Shown: in pieces, positions 46,949-58,782 of the stretch
Layout: every line of letters starts with the position of its first letter
Position numbering within the stretch: position 1 is the first letter of the stretch
Source: Caldibacillus thermoamylovorans
GTDB lineage: Bacteria; Bacillota; Bacilli; Bacillales; Caldibacillaceae
Direction: 5' to 3'
Length of the DNA: 64,000 bases
NCBI RefSeq assembly: GCF_000751775.1
Contig: NZ_CCRF01000064.1
Location: 1-64,000, forward strand
Notes under the pieces: model-generated
What the model saw: only the letters and a program-made list of their open reading frames with translations
Told to the model about the DNA's origin: nothing
Databases searched by the model: none
Translations under genes and position numbers: made by a program

Positions 46949-46954
46949 CGTTCC

Positions 46955-47770
46955 TTACTTATTACCTATATTTTTTTTATAATAATTGACAATCAAATTC
47001 GCCGTTTCTTCAACCGCTTTATTCGTTACATCAACCAGATAACAGCCGATTCGATCGGTAATCTTTTCAAAATAAGCTAATTCTTCCTTAATTCTTTCCA
47101 TTCTCGCATAATTCGCCCTTTCATCTAACCCTAAAGCAATAAGTCTTTCTTTTCGTATATAGTTTAATTGGTCGGGACTAATTTTTAAACCGATGCATTT
47201 TCTCTTGTCAATTTCGAAGAGCTCTTCCGGTGGTTCTACCTCGGGAACAATTGGAACATTAGCCACTTTGAATCGCTTTAAGGCAAGAAATTGGGACAGT
47301 GGTGTTTTCGATGTTCTGGAAACGCCGATCAATACAATATCTGCTTTTAAGATTCCGTTTGGGTCTTTTCCATCATCGTACTTTACCGCAAATTCGATTG
47401 CTTCGATCTTTTTAAAGTAATCTTCATCTAATTTTCTGACAAGGCCAGGTTCGTATTTTGGCGTGACTCCTGACATTTTTTCAAATTTATCAATTAAAGG
47501 TCCTAAAACATCAAAGGCAAAAATATTTTCACTTTTCGCATGTTGTGATAAATATTTGCGCATTTCCGGTTTCACCAATGTAAAAACAATAATACCTTGA
47601 TTTAATTTGGCAAGCGATATTACCTCATCAATGGTGGTAAAGTCCTCAACATAAGGAATTCTTTGCAAATCCACGCCCGCCCCGTTGAATTGGCTGATCG
47701 CTGCTTTCGTTACTAGTTCAACCGTCTCTCCTACTGAATCCGATACTACATATATCGGAGGTCTCGTCAT
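46955..47770 (-). CDS. yqfL: Pyruvate, phosphate dikinase regulatory protein (PpsR/YqfL)
   Basis: 271 aa, DUF299 family of bifunctional kinase/phosphorylases. P-loop-like GVSRTSKT at 149-156. The family switches pyruvate, phosphate dikinase or PEP synthase by phosphorylating a threonine; in B. subtilis YqfL is linked to CcpN control of gluconeogenesis. It lies 19 bases after ccpN. Confidence 0.92.
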   Translation of the reverse strand: MTRPPIYVVSDSVGETVELVTKAAISQFNGAGVDLQRIPYVEDFTTIDEVISLAKLNQGIIVFTLVKPEMRKYLSQHAKSENIFAFDVLGPLIDKFEKMSGVTPKYEPGLVRKLDEDYFKKIEAIEFAVKYDDGKDPNGILKADIVLIGVSRTSKTPLSQFLALKRFKVANVPIVPEVEPPEELFEIDKRKCIGLKISPDQLNYIRKERLIALGLDERANYARMERIKEELAYFEKITDRIGCYLVDVTNKAVEETANLIVNYYKKNIGNK

Positions 47771-47789
47771 TTGAGTATCATCTCCTTAA

Positions 47790-48425
47790 TTAATCCTCAT
47801 TAAACAGGGAGACAAATGCTTTTGTGATATTGGATTTTGTAATTCTTCCAACTACTTCATAACCATTGTCCCGCTCTCTTACAATTGGTATCGCATCAAT
47901 TTGTTTTTCAATTAATTTTTCTGCAACATGGATGAGTAAATCATCACCCTTACACATCGTAATATTCGGCATGCGCGTCATAATAATATGGACAGGGACC
48001 GTGTTCAAATCTTGTTTGCCGATGCTTGCTCGTAAACAGTCTTTTCTTGATAAGGCACCAACTAACAAATTATCATTATCAACAACAAATAACGTGCCAA
48101 CGTCTTCTAGAAACATCGTTACGATTGCATCATAGACGGTCACATTTTCATTAACTACAACCGGAATCGACTTGAAATCATTTACTTTTATTTTTTTTAT
48201 GCTTTCTGACAGTAATTGTGTACTGCTTTTGCCGGTATAAAAATAGCCGACACGCGGCCTTGCATCCAAAAATCCGGCCATGGTCAGGATGGCTAAATCC
48301 GGACGCAAGGTTGCACGTGTTAAGTTTAATTTATCTGCAATATGTTCACCTGTTATCGGACCATTTTCTTTAACGATTTCAATAATTTTTTCTTGCCGTT
48401 TACTTAGTTCTATTTTACTCACCAC
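47790..48425 (-). CDS. ccpN: Gluconeogenesis repressor CcpN
   Basis: 211 aa. N-terminal helix-turn-helix (about 5-60; GEHIADKLNLTRATLRPDLA) and two CBS domains (about 80-205) that sense nucleotides. In B. subtilis it represses gapB, pckA and the RNA SR1 on glucose. Paired with ppsR, as there. The sites it binds are elsewhere in the genome. Confidence 0.94.
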   Translation of the reverse strand: MVSKIELSKRQEKIIEIVKENGPITGEHIADKLNLTRATLRPDLAILTMAGFLDARPRVGYFYTGKSSTQLLSESIKKIKVNDFKSIPVVVNENVTVYDAIVTMFLEDVGTLFVVDNDNLLVGALSRKDCLRASIGKQDLNTVPVHIIMTRMPNITMCKGDDLLIHVAEKLIEKQIDAIPIVRERDNGYEVVGRITKSNITKAFVSLFNED

Positions 48426-48539
48426 CCGACTAAGCCAAAAATAACATATGATTCTCTAGTTAATTATATACTATTTTCCAAAACAGACAAATTAGACATA
48501 TCTATTTTAAGAAAGTTTACCAATTATATGTTGTAATTA

Positions 48540-50603
48540 TTATTTTACAATAATCATTGAAAATTGGGCGAATCCACCAATTAGATTTGAAAGACTTTTT
48601 AATAAGGACAAGCGATTGTTGCGAATTTGTTCTGCATCGACCATAACCATTGTTTGATCAAAAAACTGATTGATTGGATTTTTTAAACGAACCAGCAGTT
48701 GATAATATTGTTCCGGATCTGTTTCATACAATTGGCTTTTCATTTGTTGATAGGCTTCATACAATTGACTTTCCGTCTCATTTTCAAACAGTCCCGGGTC
48801 AATTTCGATCGCTTCCTCAAATTTTTTTGTAATATTAATTACCCGACTGAGCGCTTCAACATTTTCTTTAAAACCGGCTTCCTCTTTTTTGTGATCAAGG
48901 ATGGCGGCTTTTTCAATAAGTGATTTTACATCTCGAATCGGTGCTTCAAGAACCGCATCAACAATATCATAACGAATTCCTTTCTCTGCCAACAAATGTT
49001 TAAACCGTAGTTGGAAGAAAGAAAACATATCCGCAAAAACTTCTTGTTCATTCCGTTTTGAAAATTTGACTGTTTGTTTAATACTTTCTTTTAATAAAGC
49101 AGTGAAGTCAATGTTCCAACCTTTATTAGCCAAAATTTGGACAACACCCGTCGCTTGTCTTCTTAAACTATACGGATCTTGAGAACCGCTTGGAATTAAC
49201 CCGATGGAAAAGATGGAAGCAATCGTATCCAATTTATCGGCAATACTGACGACAGCACCCGCTTCTGTTTCAGGAAGTTCGCCGTCTGCATTTTTTGGCA
49301 TATAGTGTTCATTAATCGCTTTGGCAACTAATGGATTTTCACCATGAATCACAGCGTATTTTTCTCCCATAATCCCCTGAAGTTCCGGGAATTCGTCCAC
49401 CATTTGCGTCACAAGGTCAAATTTACAAATTTCCGCTGCACGCAATGTATGTTCTTGCATCTCCTTACTTACAGGTAGTTGTTGCAAGATATATTGTGAT
49501 AAAGATTTGATCCGCTGTAATTTTTCTTTGTATGTTCCGATTTGATCATGATAAACGACCTTTTCCAATTTATTAATCGCATCATTAATCGATAATTTTT
49601 GATCTTCTTCATAAAAGAAAACAGCATCTTGAAGCCTGGCACGAATCACCTTTTCATTCCCTCTTCGTACATTGTCAAGATGATTGGCGTCTCCATTTCG
49701 AACTGTAATAAAATAATTTAATAAACGGCCGCTTTCATCTTTTACCGGGAAGTACCGCTGATGCTCTTTCATCGTAGTAATTAATACTTCTTCCGGTAGT
49801 TGCAAATATTCCTTTTCAAAAGAACCAAATAACACAGTAGGATATTCAACAAGGTTGCTAACTTCATCTAATAAATCGGGATCGATTGGGACATGCCAAT
49901 TCTTTTCATTTTCTAATTGATGAATTTGTTCTAGAATCATCGCTTTCCTTTCTTCGTAATCGACCATCACATGTTGGGCGAGCAATGCTGTTTTATATTC
50001 TTTCGGTTCACGGATAACGATTTCCTGACCGAGGAAACGATGTCCATATGTTTTGTTGCTTGCTTTCACATTCGTAATTTCGATTGGGAGTATTTGACTG
50101 CCGTATAAAGCAATAATCCAGCGAATCGGTCGAATATAGCGAAGATCAAAATCTGCCCATCTCATGTTTTTTGGAAATGATAAACCGGTAATCACTTCTT
50201 TTAAGTTTATCAATACATCCATGGTATTGCGACCTTGAATATGTTTAGCAACATGGACATATTCAGTACCGTCGATTTCTTTAAAATAAATATCATCCAC
50301 GGTTTTCCCTTGCCCTCTAGTAAAACCTGCAGCAGCCTTTGTCCAATTGCCGTTTTCATCAAGAGCGATTTTTTTCGCAGGTCCTTTCACTTCTTCATGT
50401 AAGTCATCTTGCTTTTCATTGACTTCTTCCACGAGAACAGCAAGTCTTCTTGGTGTTGAATAAACATGGATCTTTCCAAAACCGATATGTTGTTCCGTTA
50501 GTAGTTCTCGCACCCGATCCGCAAGTTGATTGGCGGCATCTAATACAAACCGGGCAGGTATCTCTTCAAGACCGATTTCCAGTAATAAATCCGATTTATT
50601 CAT
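48540..50603 (-). CDS. glyS: Glycine--tRNA ligase beta subunit
   Basis: About 687 aa. The second ATG at 50603 is preferred because AAAGGGG is 8 bases before it and too close to the first ATG at 50609. Contains the tRNA-recognition HD-like and C-terminal anticodon domains of the bacterial alpha2beta2 enzyme. Starts within the last codons of glyQ (shared ATGAATAA), so translation is coupled. Confidence 0.96.
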   Translation of the reverse strand: MNKSDLLLEIGLEEIPARFVLDAANQLADRVRELLTEQHIGFGKIHVYSTPRRLAVLVEEVNEKQDDLHEEVKGPAKKIALDENGNWTKAAAGFTRGQGKTVDDIYFKEIDGTEYVHVAKHIQGRNTMDVLINLKEVITGLSFPKNMRWADFDLRYIRPIRWIIALYGSQILPIEITNVKASNKTYGHRFLGQEIVIREPKEYKTALLAQHVMVDYEERKAMILEQIHQLENEKNWHVPIDPDLLDEVSNLVEYPTVLFGSFEKEYLQLPEEVLITTMKEHQRYFPVKDESGRLLNYFITVRNGDANHLDNVRRGNEKVIRARLQDAVFFYEEDQKLSINDAINKLEKVVYHDQIGTYKEKLQRIKSLSQYILQQLPVSKEMQEHTLRAAEICKFDLVTQMVDEFPELQGIMGEKYAVIHGENPLVAKAINEHYMPKNADGELPETEAGAVVSIADKLDTIASIFSIGLIPSGSQDPYSLRRQATGVVQILANKGWNIDFTALLKESIKQTVKFSKRNEQEVFADMFSFFQLRFKHLLAEKGIRYDIVDAVLEAPIRDVKSLIEKAAILDHKKEEAGFKENVEALSRVINITKKFEEAIEIDPGLFENETESQLYEAYQQMKSQLYETDPEQYYQLLVRLKNPINQFFDQTMVMVDAEQIRNNRLSLLKSLSNLIGGFAQFSMIIVK

Positions 50604-51486
50604 GTTCATTCCCCTTTCCGTTTTTCAAAATTGGGAACCCTAGTTTTTCACGTTCTTCATAAAATGTTTGTGCCACTTTTCTGGCTAAATTTCGGCAACG
50701 AGCAATATAACCGGTCCGTTCTGTTACGGAAATGGCCCCTTTTGCATCAAGTAAATTAAATGTATGTGAACATTTTAAAACATAGTCGTATGCCGGATGG
50801 ACAAGTCCCTCATCCATTTGACGAATCGCTTCTTTTTCATAGATATTGAACAAATGGAAAAGCATATCGACATCGGATGTTTCAAATGCATATTTAGAAT
50901 GCTCATATTCCGGCTGCCCAAAAATATCACGTACGGTAAAACCTTCCGTCCATTCGAGATCAAAAACATTTTCTTTGTCTTGAATATAGGAAGCCAGTCG
51001 TTCAATACCATAAGTAATTTCCACGGAGACCGGTTTACATTCCAAACCGCCCACTTGTTGGAAATACGTAAATTGCGTAATTTCCATCCCGTCAAGCCAA
51101 ACTTCCCAACCGAGTCCCGCACAACCCAATGATGGATTTTCCCAGTTATCTTCTACAAAGCGGATATCATGTTCCAATGGATCAATCCCTAAAGCACGTA
51201 GAGAGTCTAAGTAAATTTCCTGGATATGTTCCGGGGATGGTTTCATAATGACTTGGAACTGATGGTGTTGATATAAACGATTTGGGTTTTCCCCATATCT
51301 GCCGTCTGCCGGTCTTCTTGACGGTTCAACATAAGCCACTCGCCAAGGTTCAGGTCCGATTGCCCGTAAAAACGTATAGGGACTCATCGTTCCGGCTCCC
51401 TTTTCCACATCATACGCATTCATTAAAATACATCCTTGATCCGCCCAATGCTTTTGCAAGGTTAAAATCATATTTTGGATATTCAT
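50596..51486 (-). CDS. glyQ: Glycine--tRNA ligase alpha subunit
   Basis: 296 aa, the catalytic class II subunit. Motif block [20 protein letters not shown] and the [14 protein letters not shown]-type region (here [14 protein letters not shown]) are conserved. Preceded by a T-box leader, so expression rises when tRNA-Gly is uncharged. AAGAGGTG precedes the ATG. Confidence 0.97.
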   Translation of the reverse strand: MNIQNMILTLQKHWADQGCILMNAYDVEKGAGTMSPYTFLRAIGPEPWRVAYVEPSRRPADGRYGENPNRLYQHHQFQVIMKPSPEHIQEIYLDSLRALGIDPLEHDIRFVEDNWENPSLGCAGLGWEVWLDGMEITQFTYFQQVGGLECKPVSVEITYGIERLASYIQDKENVFDLEWTEGFTVRDIFGQPEYEHSKYAFETSDVDMLFHLFNIYEKEAIRQMDEGLVHPAYDYVLKCSHTFNLLDAKGAISVTERTGYIARCRNLARKVAQTFYEEREKLGFPILKNGKGNEHE

Positions 51487-51582
51487 GTGTACACCTCTTT
51501 TTAATAATGATGATTCTTTTTATTGTTGTTGCAAAAAATGACATCTTTTGACCTATTCCTGCTAAACTTGGCTTTTAGGCGA

Positions 51583-51792
51583 ACAAAAAAACTCTCATCC
51601 CTATGCCAATGAACAGCATAGGGACGAGAGTTTTTCCCGCGGTTCCACCCTATTTGCCGGATTTTTGCCGACCACCTTTATTACAAATTGCTCAGGAACG
51701 CCCTTCCTTAATGCTCTATACCTAGCTTGCACCATCCTAGGTTCGCTCTTATAGAGGTAATTAAGTACTCCTTTCCTTCACAGCAATAAAAA
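51583..51792 (-). promoter_or_regulatory. T-box riboswitch leader of glyQS
   Basis: Read on the minus strand. Stem I holds the conserved ATGGTGCAAGC near 51723-51735. A candidate specifier GGC (glycine) is at 51700-51702, and the T-box AGGGTGGAACCGCG is near 51636-51650. The terminator hairpin ACTCTCGTCCCTATG/CATAGGGATGAGAGT is followed by TTTTTTTG (51583-51630). Uncharged tRNA-Gly binds and favours the antiterminator. The specifier position is inferred. Confidence 0.93.
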
Positions 51793-51886
51793 AGTATATT
51801 TTTAACGTATCATATCGAAAAAAATGATTCATGTCAATATCCACCGATTGAGCAGCTAATTTGTTTTCACTGTTGACCAATGAAAG

Positions 51887-52630
51887 TTATTGAAGTTTAT
51901 CCAACTGTTGTAAAAACTTTTTCGTTTTTAAATATACACCGGAATATTCTTCATAATAAGCGGATATACATGTCTCAAGTTCCTTTTTTGTAGATTCTTT
52001 TACATTAATCGTTCCTAACCGATTAAGATCAAAATGAAAAAACAGTCGTAATAAGCGGATGGTCGCTTGGTTAACCTTTAAATGATGCGGATCATGATGC
52101 AGGCAATGTTCACATAAAATACCGGCCTCTTTAATTGAAAAAACAAATGGACCGTCCTGATTTCCACAAATGGCGCAACAGTCAAAATTTGGACGCAACC
52201 CTAAAACGGGCAGCATTTTTATCTCGAAAATATTTTTGATAATTTGAGGTTCATATCCCTCGTCTATATATTTCAAGGTTTGATATAACAATTCAAATAA
52301 AAAAGGGTTGTTCTTACGCTCGTCGGTACTTTTATCTAATAATTCAACTATGTATGAAGCATAAGCCGTGGAGATCAAATCATTCGTGATTGAGCGAAAT
52401 ATCTCAATGATTTCACCTTGTTGGATTGTTCCTAAACCTTGACCGGTGAAACAAAGAAAATACCCATAAGTAAAAGGCTGTGACACAGAGGCAAGCCGGC
52501 TGTTTGGTTTTTTCGCTCCTCTGGCCACAGCGCCAAATTTTCCGATTTCACGGGAATAAATGGTCAATATTTTATTCGTTTCTCCATAATCGATCGAGCG
52601 CAGAACAATACCTTCAACTTTTTGAAGCAT
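51887..52630 (-). CDS. recO: DNA repair protein RecO
   Basis: 247 aa. N-terminal OB fold (about 1-80) and helical domain with zinc cysteines C152/C155 and C173/C176. Helps RecR load RecA on SSB-coated DNA. It follows yqzL in the unit that starts with cdd-era. Confidence 0.94.
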   Translation of the reverse strand: MLQKVEGIVLRSIDYGETNKILTIYSREIGKFGAVARGAKKPNSRLASVSQPFTYGYFLCFTGQGLGTIQQGEIIEIFRSITNDLISTAYASYIVELLDKSTDERKNNPFLFELLYQTLKYIDEGYEPQIIKNIFEIKMLPVLGLRPNFDCCAICGNQDGPFVFSIKEAGILCEHCLHHDPHHLKVNQATIRLLRLFFHFDLNRLGTINVKESTKKELETCISAYYEEYSGVYLKTKKFLQQLDKLQ

Positions 52631-52663
52631 TGAAGGTCACCATCCGATTTTAACGTAAAGGTT

Positions 52664-52804
52664 TCAGGTCACAGAAATATCAACATCAGCTAGTTCTAGA
52701 TCATTTTCTGGTGCTTCTTCCATTTCTTTTGATAATTCCTTGTAAAGGAGATATGTGTCAATATTTCCTGTTTGGGTAAAAACCTTCCAAGTAAAATGTA
52801 ACAT
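52664..52804 (-). CDS. yqzL: YqzL family small protein
   Basis: 46 aa, opening MLHFTWKVFTQTGNIDTYLL, the family hallmark. It ends in an acidic tail. GGTGGGGAT precedes the ATG at 52804. It sits between era and recO as in other Bacillaceae. No function known. Confidence 0.9.
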   Translation of the reverse strand: MLHFTWKVFTQTGNIDTYLLYKELSKEMEEAPENDLELADVDISVT

Positions 52805-52933
52805 GGAAATCCCCACCTTTCAAATTTTTAAACTAGCTAAGACCTTAACCTAATCGTTATGTTTTCCTTACTTTAAAAAAATCATAAGTTACAGATTTTG
52901 TCATTTTCTTAATCATTGGCGACAACAAAATCA

Positions 52934-54272
<1,339 letters not shown>

Positions 54273-54463
54273 TTACTATAAAAATATCCATTTGTTAATA
54301 GTCAATTTGTAGAATAGACTAACTCTTTTATATTTTCGAATTATAGGCATTAATACTAAGCGTTTAAAAAGATTTTACGAAAAAATCCGGCCTTTCGTGT
54401 TTGTTGGTTAGAAAAATCTGTAGTTAGCCTCATTTAAGGCTATACCTTAGAAGGAAATTTCAA

Positions 54464-54826
54464 TTAATCAATGAAAAAGATATAAAGCTTGGAACCAAAC
54501 AGCAAAATTCCAATAATCACACTTGTTACAGCGGAAATGAGACAGGCAGCCGCAGCAATATCTTTTGCCTCTTTCGCCAGCGGATGATATTTCGGACTCA
54601 CCAAATCGACGGTCCGTTCAATAGCGGTATTGATTAATTCAGCAATAATCACAACGGCTATAGTTAGGATAAGAATCATCCACTCAGAAATGGTTAGCTG
54701 AAAGACAAAGCCAAAAACGATCACAAGGAAAGCTGCAATCATATGTACTTTTAAATTTCTTTCACGTTTAAAAGCGGTCATTAATCCTTCAAATGCATAG
54801 CGAAAAGATAAAAAGAATCTCCTCAT
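54464..54826 (-). CDS. dgkA: Undecaprenol kinase DgkA
   Basis: 120 aa, three membrane helices. Conserved ELINTAIERTVDLVSPKYHP and AKDIAAAACLI motifs of the DgkA family. In Gram-positive bacteria this enzyme phosphorylates undecaprenol rather than diacylglycerol. It follows ybeY by 13 bases. Confidence 0.93.
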   Translation of the reverse strand: MRRFFLSFRYAFEGLMTAFKRERNLKVHMIAAFLVIVFGFVFQLTISEWMILILTIAVVIIAELINTAIERTVDLVSPKYHPLAKEAKDIAAAACLISAVTSVIIGILLFGSKLYIFFID

Positions 54827-54839
54827 GGTAGAACCTTCC

Positions 54840-55319
54840 CTACCTGGTTAATCCAAACTCTTGGAGAATTTCTTCTTGTCTCGAAAACATTTGCTGCTCT
54901 TCTTCTTTTGTTCCGTGATCATAGCCCAACAAGTGTAAAAACCCGTGAACAGCAAGGAAACCCAATTCTCTCATAAACGAATGACCATATTCCTCTGCTT
55001 GCTGTTTTGCTCTTGGTATGGAAATGATGATATCACCTAACACACGCGGCATATCTTGTCCGATAATTTCCATTTCACCTTCTGTATTTTCCTCCAAAGC
55101 AAAGGAAATCACATCAGTCGGACGATCGATTCCTCGATATTCCCGGTTAATTTCATGAATCTTTTCATTATCGACAAAAGTTAAAGATAACTCGCTGTCT
55201 CCGGTTACTTCTTCCCGTTTCGCCGCTAATTGTAATAACTGTAATATTTGTTGCACTTGTTCCGGTGCTAATTCTCCTGTTTCGTCTATATAGTCAATTT
55301 CTAATGTCATTTTTTTCAC
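54840..55319 (-). CDS. ybeY: Endoribonuclease YbeY
   Basis: 159 aa. Zinc site H125, H129 and H135 in HGFLHLLGYDH; needed for 16S rRNA 3' maturation and ribosome quality control. Its start overlaps the pgpH stop by 4 bases. Neighbours era and phoH are functional partners in the same gene cluster. Confidence 0.96.
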   Translation of the reverse strand: MKKMTLEIDYIDETGELAPEQVQQILQLLQLAAKREEVTGDSELSLTFVDNEKIHEINREYRGIDRPTDVISFALEENTEGEMEIIGQDMPRVLGDIIISIPRAKQQAEEYGHSFMRELGFLAVHGFLHLLGYDHGTKEEEQQMFSRQEEILQEFGLTR

Positions 55320-57463
55320 CTTTCATTTTTTATTTCCGGATATTCGATCCGATTATGGAAGATGCCATGTAGAGTTTCTAACAATGTTTTTTCAATAATC
55401 GTCAGTTCTTTAAACGTTAGGTCGCAATCACTCAATTGCCCGTCATTTAACTTATCTTTAATAATATTTTTTACCAGCTGTTCAATTTTTTCCATCGTCG
55501 GATTCGCCATCGAACGGACTGCCGCTTCAACACTATCGGCGATGCTTATCACAGCAATTTCTTTCGTTTGCGGTTTCGGGCCCGGATAGCGAAAATCATT
55601 TTCACTTACATCTTTCCCCATTTCTTTCGCTTTATGGTAAAAAAATTTCAAAAAACTTGTTCCGTGATGCTGTACTGCCACATCAACGATTTCTTTAGGC
55701 ATTCGATGGGCTTTTAGTATTTCAGCCCCTTCAGTTGTGTGGGTAATGATGATATCCCGACTTTGTTCCGGTGTCAATCGATCATGCGGGTTGCTCATAT
55801 TCATTTGATTTTCGATAAAAAAGCTTGGTCTTTTCGTTTTCCCGATATCATGGTAGTAGCTTGCCACTCTTGCTAATAACCCATTGGCTCCAATGGCTTC
55901 ACATGCACCTTCCGCTAAATTTGCGACCATTACACTATGATGATAGGTACCGGGGGCAACCGTTAAGATTTTTTTCAATAAAGGGTGATTTGGATTCGAT
56001 AGTTCGATTAATTTCATCGTTGATAAAATGCCAAACCCTGCTTCAAAAAATGGTAATAGTCCGATCGTTAATACAGACGAAAGGACGCCGGAGAAAATTG
56101 CCATCACTACATAAAACAAATAATGAATGCCGGAAAACTTTGAATTTGGAATAAAGAGCATGGCAACAATAACAACAATATTCACGAGCGCTACAAACAG
56201 ACCTGCTTGAAAAATTTTTGTGCGATGATTTTGATTTGTTAAAAAGAATAGCCCACTTAATCCGCTAAATAAAATGTACAGGCTAATGATTAAATGAAAA
56301 GGACCGGATGTTTGGCTATTAAAAATAATCGCACCACTTGCGGCTAAAATTACCGTACCGATAAAACCGAGGCGATCATTAAGCAGTATTTTTATGAGCA
56401 TTGAACACATGGCTGCCGGAAAAATGATGGCCAAATCAACATTATCAACCGGAATCAAACTGATCCCTTTCATGATTATGAATGAAATAATCAATATGGT
56501 ACCGAAAATTAGTAATTCCTTTTGCTGATTTTGATCTTGCCGCTTATATCCCCGAAAATAGGAGAATATACTTGCTAAAAGAATAAGAACAAATAAAAGT
56601 AAGCCGATAAAAGGCAGATGCGAATTATTATTATCCAATAGACCGAGCAATTGAAGTTGCCGGTAAATTTCTTGATCAATTAATTGGCCTTCTTCCACAA
56701 TAATTTGTCCCTGCAAAATCCGTACAGGTTCAACATTTTCACTCGCCTGTTTTTTTAATTCTTCCGTGGCTTTCGGATCATAAAATTCATTTTGGATAAT
56801 CGCATATCGGCCGAGCTCAATCGTTGCATTTTTTAAATCTTGCGGCAATGAAATATAGCGAATTTGATCTTCCACTTTTTTCTTTGCGTTTTCCACTTCA
56901 TTTGCGGAAATTCGTTCGGTCATAACTTTATTGACTGCTGTTACCGCTGCGTCTTTTGCTATTGATAAATCGGTTTTTGTATGGTTTACAAGAGCTTTAA
57001 GCGTTGTTTCCGAAAGATCATTGTTTACAGTATTGGTAAGTTTTTCCTTTAGCCATTCCAATCGCTCATTTTCTGACGGTACACTTACCGGACTGTCAGG
57101 AGTTTCGGTCGCCGCTGATTTTTTTACCAGTTCATTTTGCAAGTCAATAGCTGAATCAAAGATGGAACTAATCAAATCAACACGGTTTTGCGCATATTCT
57201 TGTTTCATCACATATTGTGGTTTAACTTGACTAACCACTTCATTCCGTTTTTTTTCAGTTTGTTCTTTATCCTCAATTGTAATCGGAGAACGTATTGTTT
57301 CCTTTGCAATCGAAAATTGTTCCACATCCAATTTAGCCGGTTTGACATTACTGTACATGGAGAAAAACATGACCAAGCCGATAGTAAGAAAGACCATCCA
57401 GTAGGTCAGCTTTTTATTCAATTTGACTAGTCTTTTCATGAAAAACTTTTTATTTGTTTTCAC
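55316..57463 (-). CDS. pgpH: c-di-AMP phosphodiesterase PgpH (7TM-HD)
   Basis: 715 aa. N-terminal helix, an extracytoplasmic 7TMR-HDED domain (about 45-275), seven membrane helices and a cytoplasmic HD domain (about 490-700) with YYHDIGKTKRP. Hydrolyses c-di-AMP to pApA. Complete. Separated from phoH by 350 bases with a terminator, so ybeY and dgkA are likely transcribed from here. Confidence 0.94.
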   Translation of the reverse strand: MKTNKKFFMKRLVKLNKKLTYWMVFLTIGLVMFFSMYSNVKPAKLDVEQFSIAKETIRSPITIEDKEQTEKKRNEVVSQVKPQYVMKQEYAQNRVDLISSIFDSAIDLQNELVKKSAATETPDSPVSVPSENERLEWLKEKLTNTVNNDLSETTLKALVNHTKTDLSIAKDAAVTAVNKVMTERISANEVENAKKKVEDQIRYISLPQDLKNATIELGRYAIIQNEFYDPKATEELKKQASENVEPVRILQGQIIVEEGQLIDQEIYRQLQLLGLLDNNNSHLPFIGLLLFVLILLASIFSYFRGYKRQDQNQQKELLIFGTILIISFIIMKGISLIPVDNVDLAIIFPAAMCSMLIKILLNDRLGFIGTVILAASGAIIFNSQTSGPFHLIISLYILFSGLSGLFFLTNQNHRTKIFQAGLFVALVNIVVIVAMLFIPNSKFSGIHYLFYVVMAIFSGVLSSVLTIGLLPFFEAGFGILSTMKLIELSNPNHPLLKKILTVAPGTYHHSVMVANLAEGACEAIGANGLLARVASYYHDIGKTKRPSFFIENQMNMSNPHDRLTPEQSRDIIITHTTEGAEILKAHRMPKEIVDVAVQHHGTSFLKFFYHKAKEMGKDVSENDFRYPGPKPQTKEIAVISIADSVEAAVRSMANPTMEKIEQLVKNIIKDKLNDGQLSDCDLTFKELTIIEKTLLETLHGIFHNRIEYPEIKNER

Positions 57464-57731
57464 ACTCGTCAGGCCCCCAAAAAAGGTACGTTCGTATATT
57501 ATTGTACAGAATTTTTCTGCTAAATTGTAGTAATAATAGATTATACGTTAAATATAGATTTCCAGCAAGGTTGCCCGTACGATCAGTTGGAATTTTTTTG
57601 TTACAGATAAAGTGGCCGATTTTGGTTAAATCCCGATGAAAGCAATTTTTAATCAACTATTAAAGCAAAAAAGCAATGGGTTGTGAAACCTATCGCAAGC
57701 CAAGAGAAAATCTAATTATTAATAAAATGCA
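57464..57731. other. Intergenic region between pgpH and phoH
   Basis: About 270 bases without a supported gene. It probably holds the pgpH promoter. Confidence 0.4.
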
Positions 57732-57814
57732 AAAGAGGCTGTCCGCTTAACCCGACAACCGTAACGAACCACCCCATAACCTTCAACGATTGCCGGGTAT
57801 TTTTTGGTACAGCC
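57732..57814 (-). terminator. Terminator of phoH
   Basis: On the minus strand AGGCTGT and ACAGCCT enclose an inner pairing (CCCG/CGGG) and are followed by CTTTTG. Large, two-tier hairpin right after the phoH stop codon. Confidence 0.65.
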
Positions 57815-58780
57815 TTAATTTGTATCAAAATGCTCGTACGCATGAATAATCTTCGCAACTAATGGATGGCGTACAACATCACTTTCTTCCAAATAAACGA
57901 AAGCAATATCCGGGATGTTCTTTAAAATCTTTTCCACCGACGAAAGACCAGAATGTATCCCACGTGGTAAGTCAATTTGTGTTAAGTCCCCGGTAATGAC
58001 CATTTTTGAACCAAAACCGAGTCTTGTTAAAAACATCTTCATTTGCGCCTGCGTTGTATTTTGTGCTTCATCAAGAATAACAAAAGCATCGTCTAGTGTA
58101 CGGCCACGCATATAAGCAAGCGGAGCAATTTCAATCGATCCGCGTTCGATTAATCTTTGGGTATGTTCTTGTCCAAGGACATCATGAAGTGCATCATATA
58201 ATGGTCTTAAATAAGGATCAACTTTTTCTTTTAAGTCCCCAGGCAAAAACCCTAAACTTTCTCCCGCTTCCACAGCCGGACGGGTTAAAATGATTCGCTT
58301 CACCAGATTATTTTTTAGCGCATGAACGGCCAATACAACTGCCAAATAAGTTTTTCCTGTACCGGCCGGGCCAATTCCGAAAACAAGATCATGATTTTTT
58401 ATTGAATGAACATATTGACGCTGACCCAATGTCTTTACACGAATCGGTTTTCCTTTTGCATTCCTCGTAATTTCTTCTTTATATAATTCATTAAAATATT
58501 CGATTGTCCCCTGTTTTTCCATTTGTAAGGCTAATGAAACATCACGAGGGCTAATCGTAATTCCTTTTTTAACATTTTGGTGAAGGGCGTTTATAATATG
58601 TTTCGCCGATTGGATATTCGCTTCTTCACCTGTAATCCGGATCACTTCACCTCTTGTCGTGATCGAAACACCCAACTCATTTTCAATCAGTTTCAAATGG
58701 CTGTCTGCTGTTCCGAATAAAACAATCGGATTTTCTAAATCATCTAAAGGATATTCTAGTGTATTCAAAAATGACAACAC
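57815..58780 (-). CDS. phoH: PhoH family ATPase
   Basis: 321 aa. N-terminal KH-like region (about 15-75), then a P-loop ATPase with Walker A GPAGTGKT (137-144) and Walker B ILDEAQNTT near 233. Linked to RNA metabolism with YbeY and Era. It lies 2 bases after yqfD. Confidence 0.94.
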   Translation of the reverse strand: MLSFLNTLEYPLDDLENPIVLFGTADSHLKLIENELGVSITTRGEVIRITGEEANIQSAKHIINALHQNVKKGITISPRDVSLALQMEKQGTIEYFNELYKEEITRNAKGKPIRVKTLGQRQYVHSIKNHDLVFGIGPAGTGKTYLAVVLAVHALKNNLVKRIILTRPAVEAGESLGFLPGDLKEKVDPYLRPLYDALHDVLGQEHTQRLIERGSIEIAPLAYMRGRTLDDAFVILDEAQNTTQAQMKMFLTRLGFGSKMVITGDLTQIDLPRGIHSGLSSVEKILKNIPDIAFVYLEESDVVRHPLVAKIIHAYEHFDTN

Positions 58781-58782
58781 CC

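Noticed and set aside
57454-57656. Overlapping short frames between pgpH and phoH
   Set aside because: No ribosome binding sites, and they overlap each other on both strands; intergenic.
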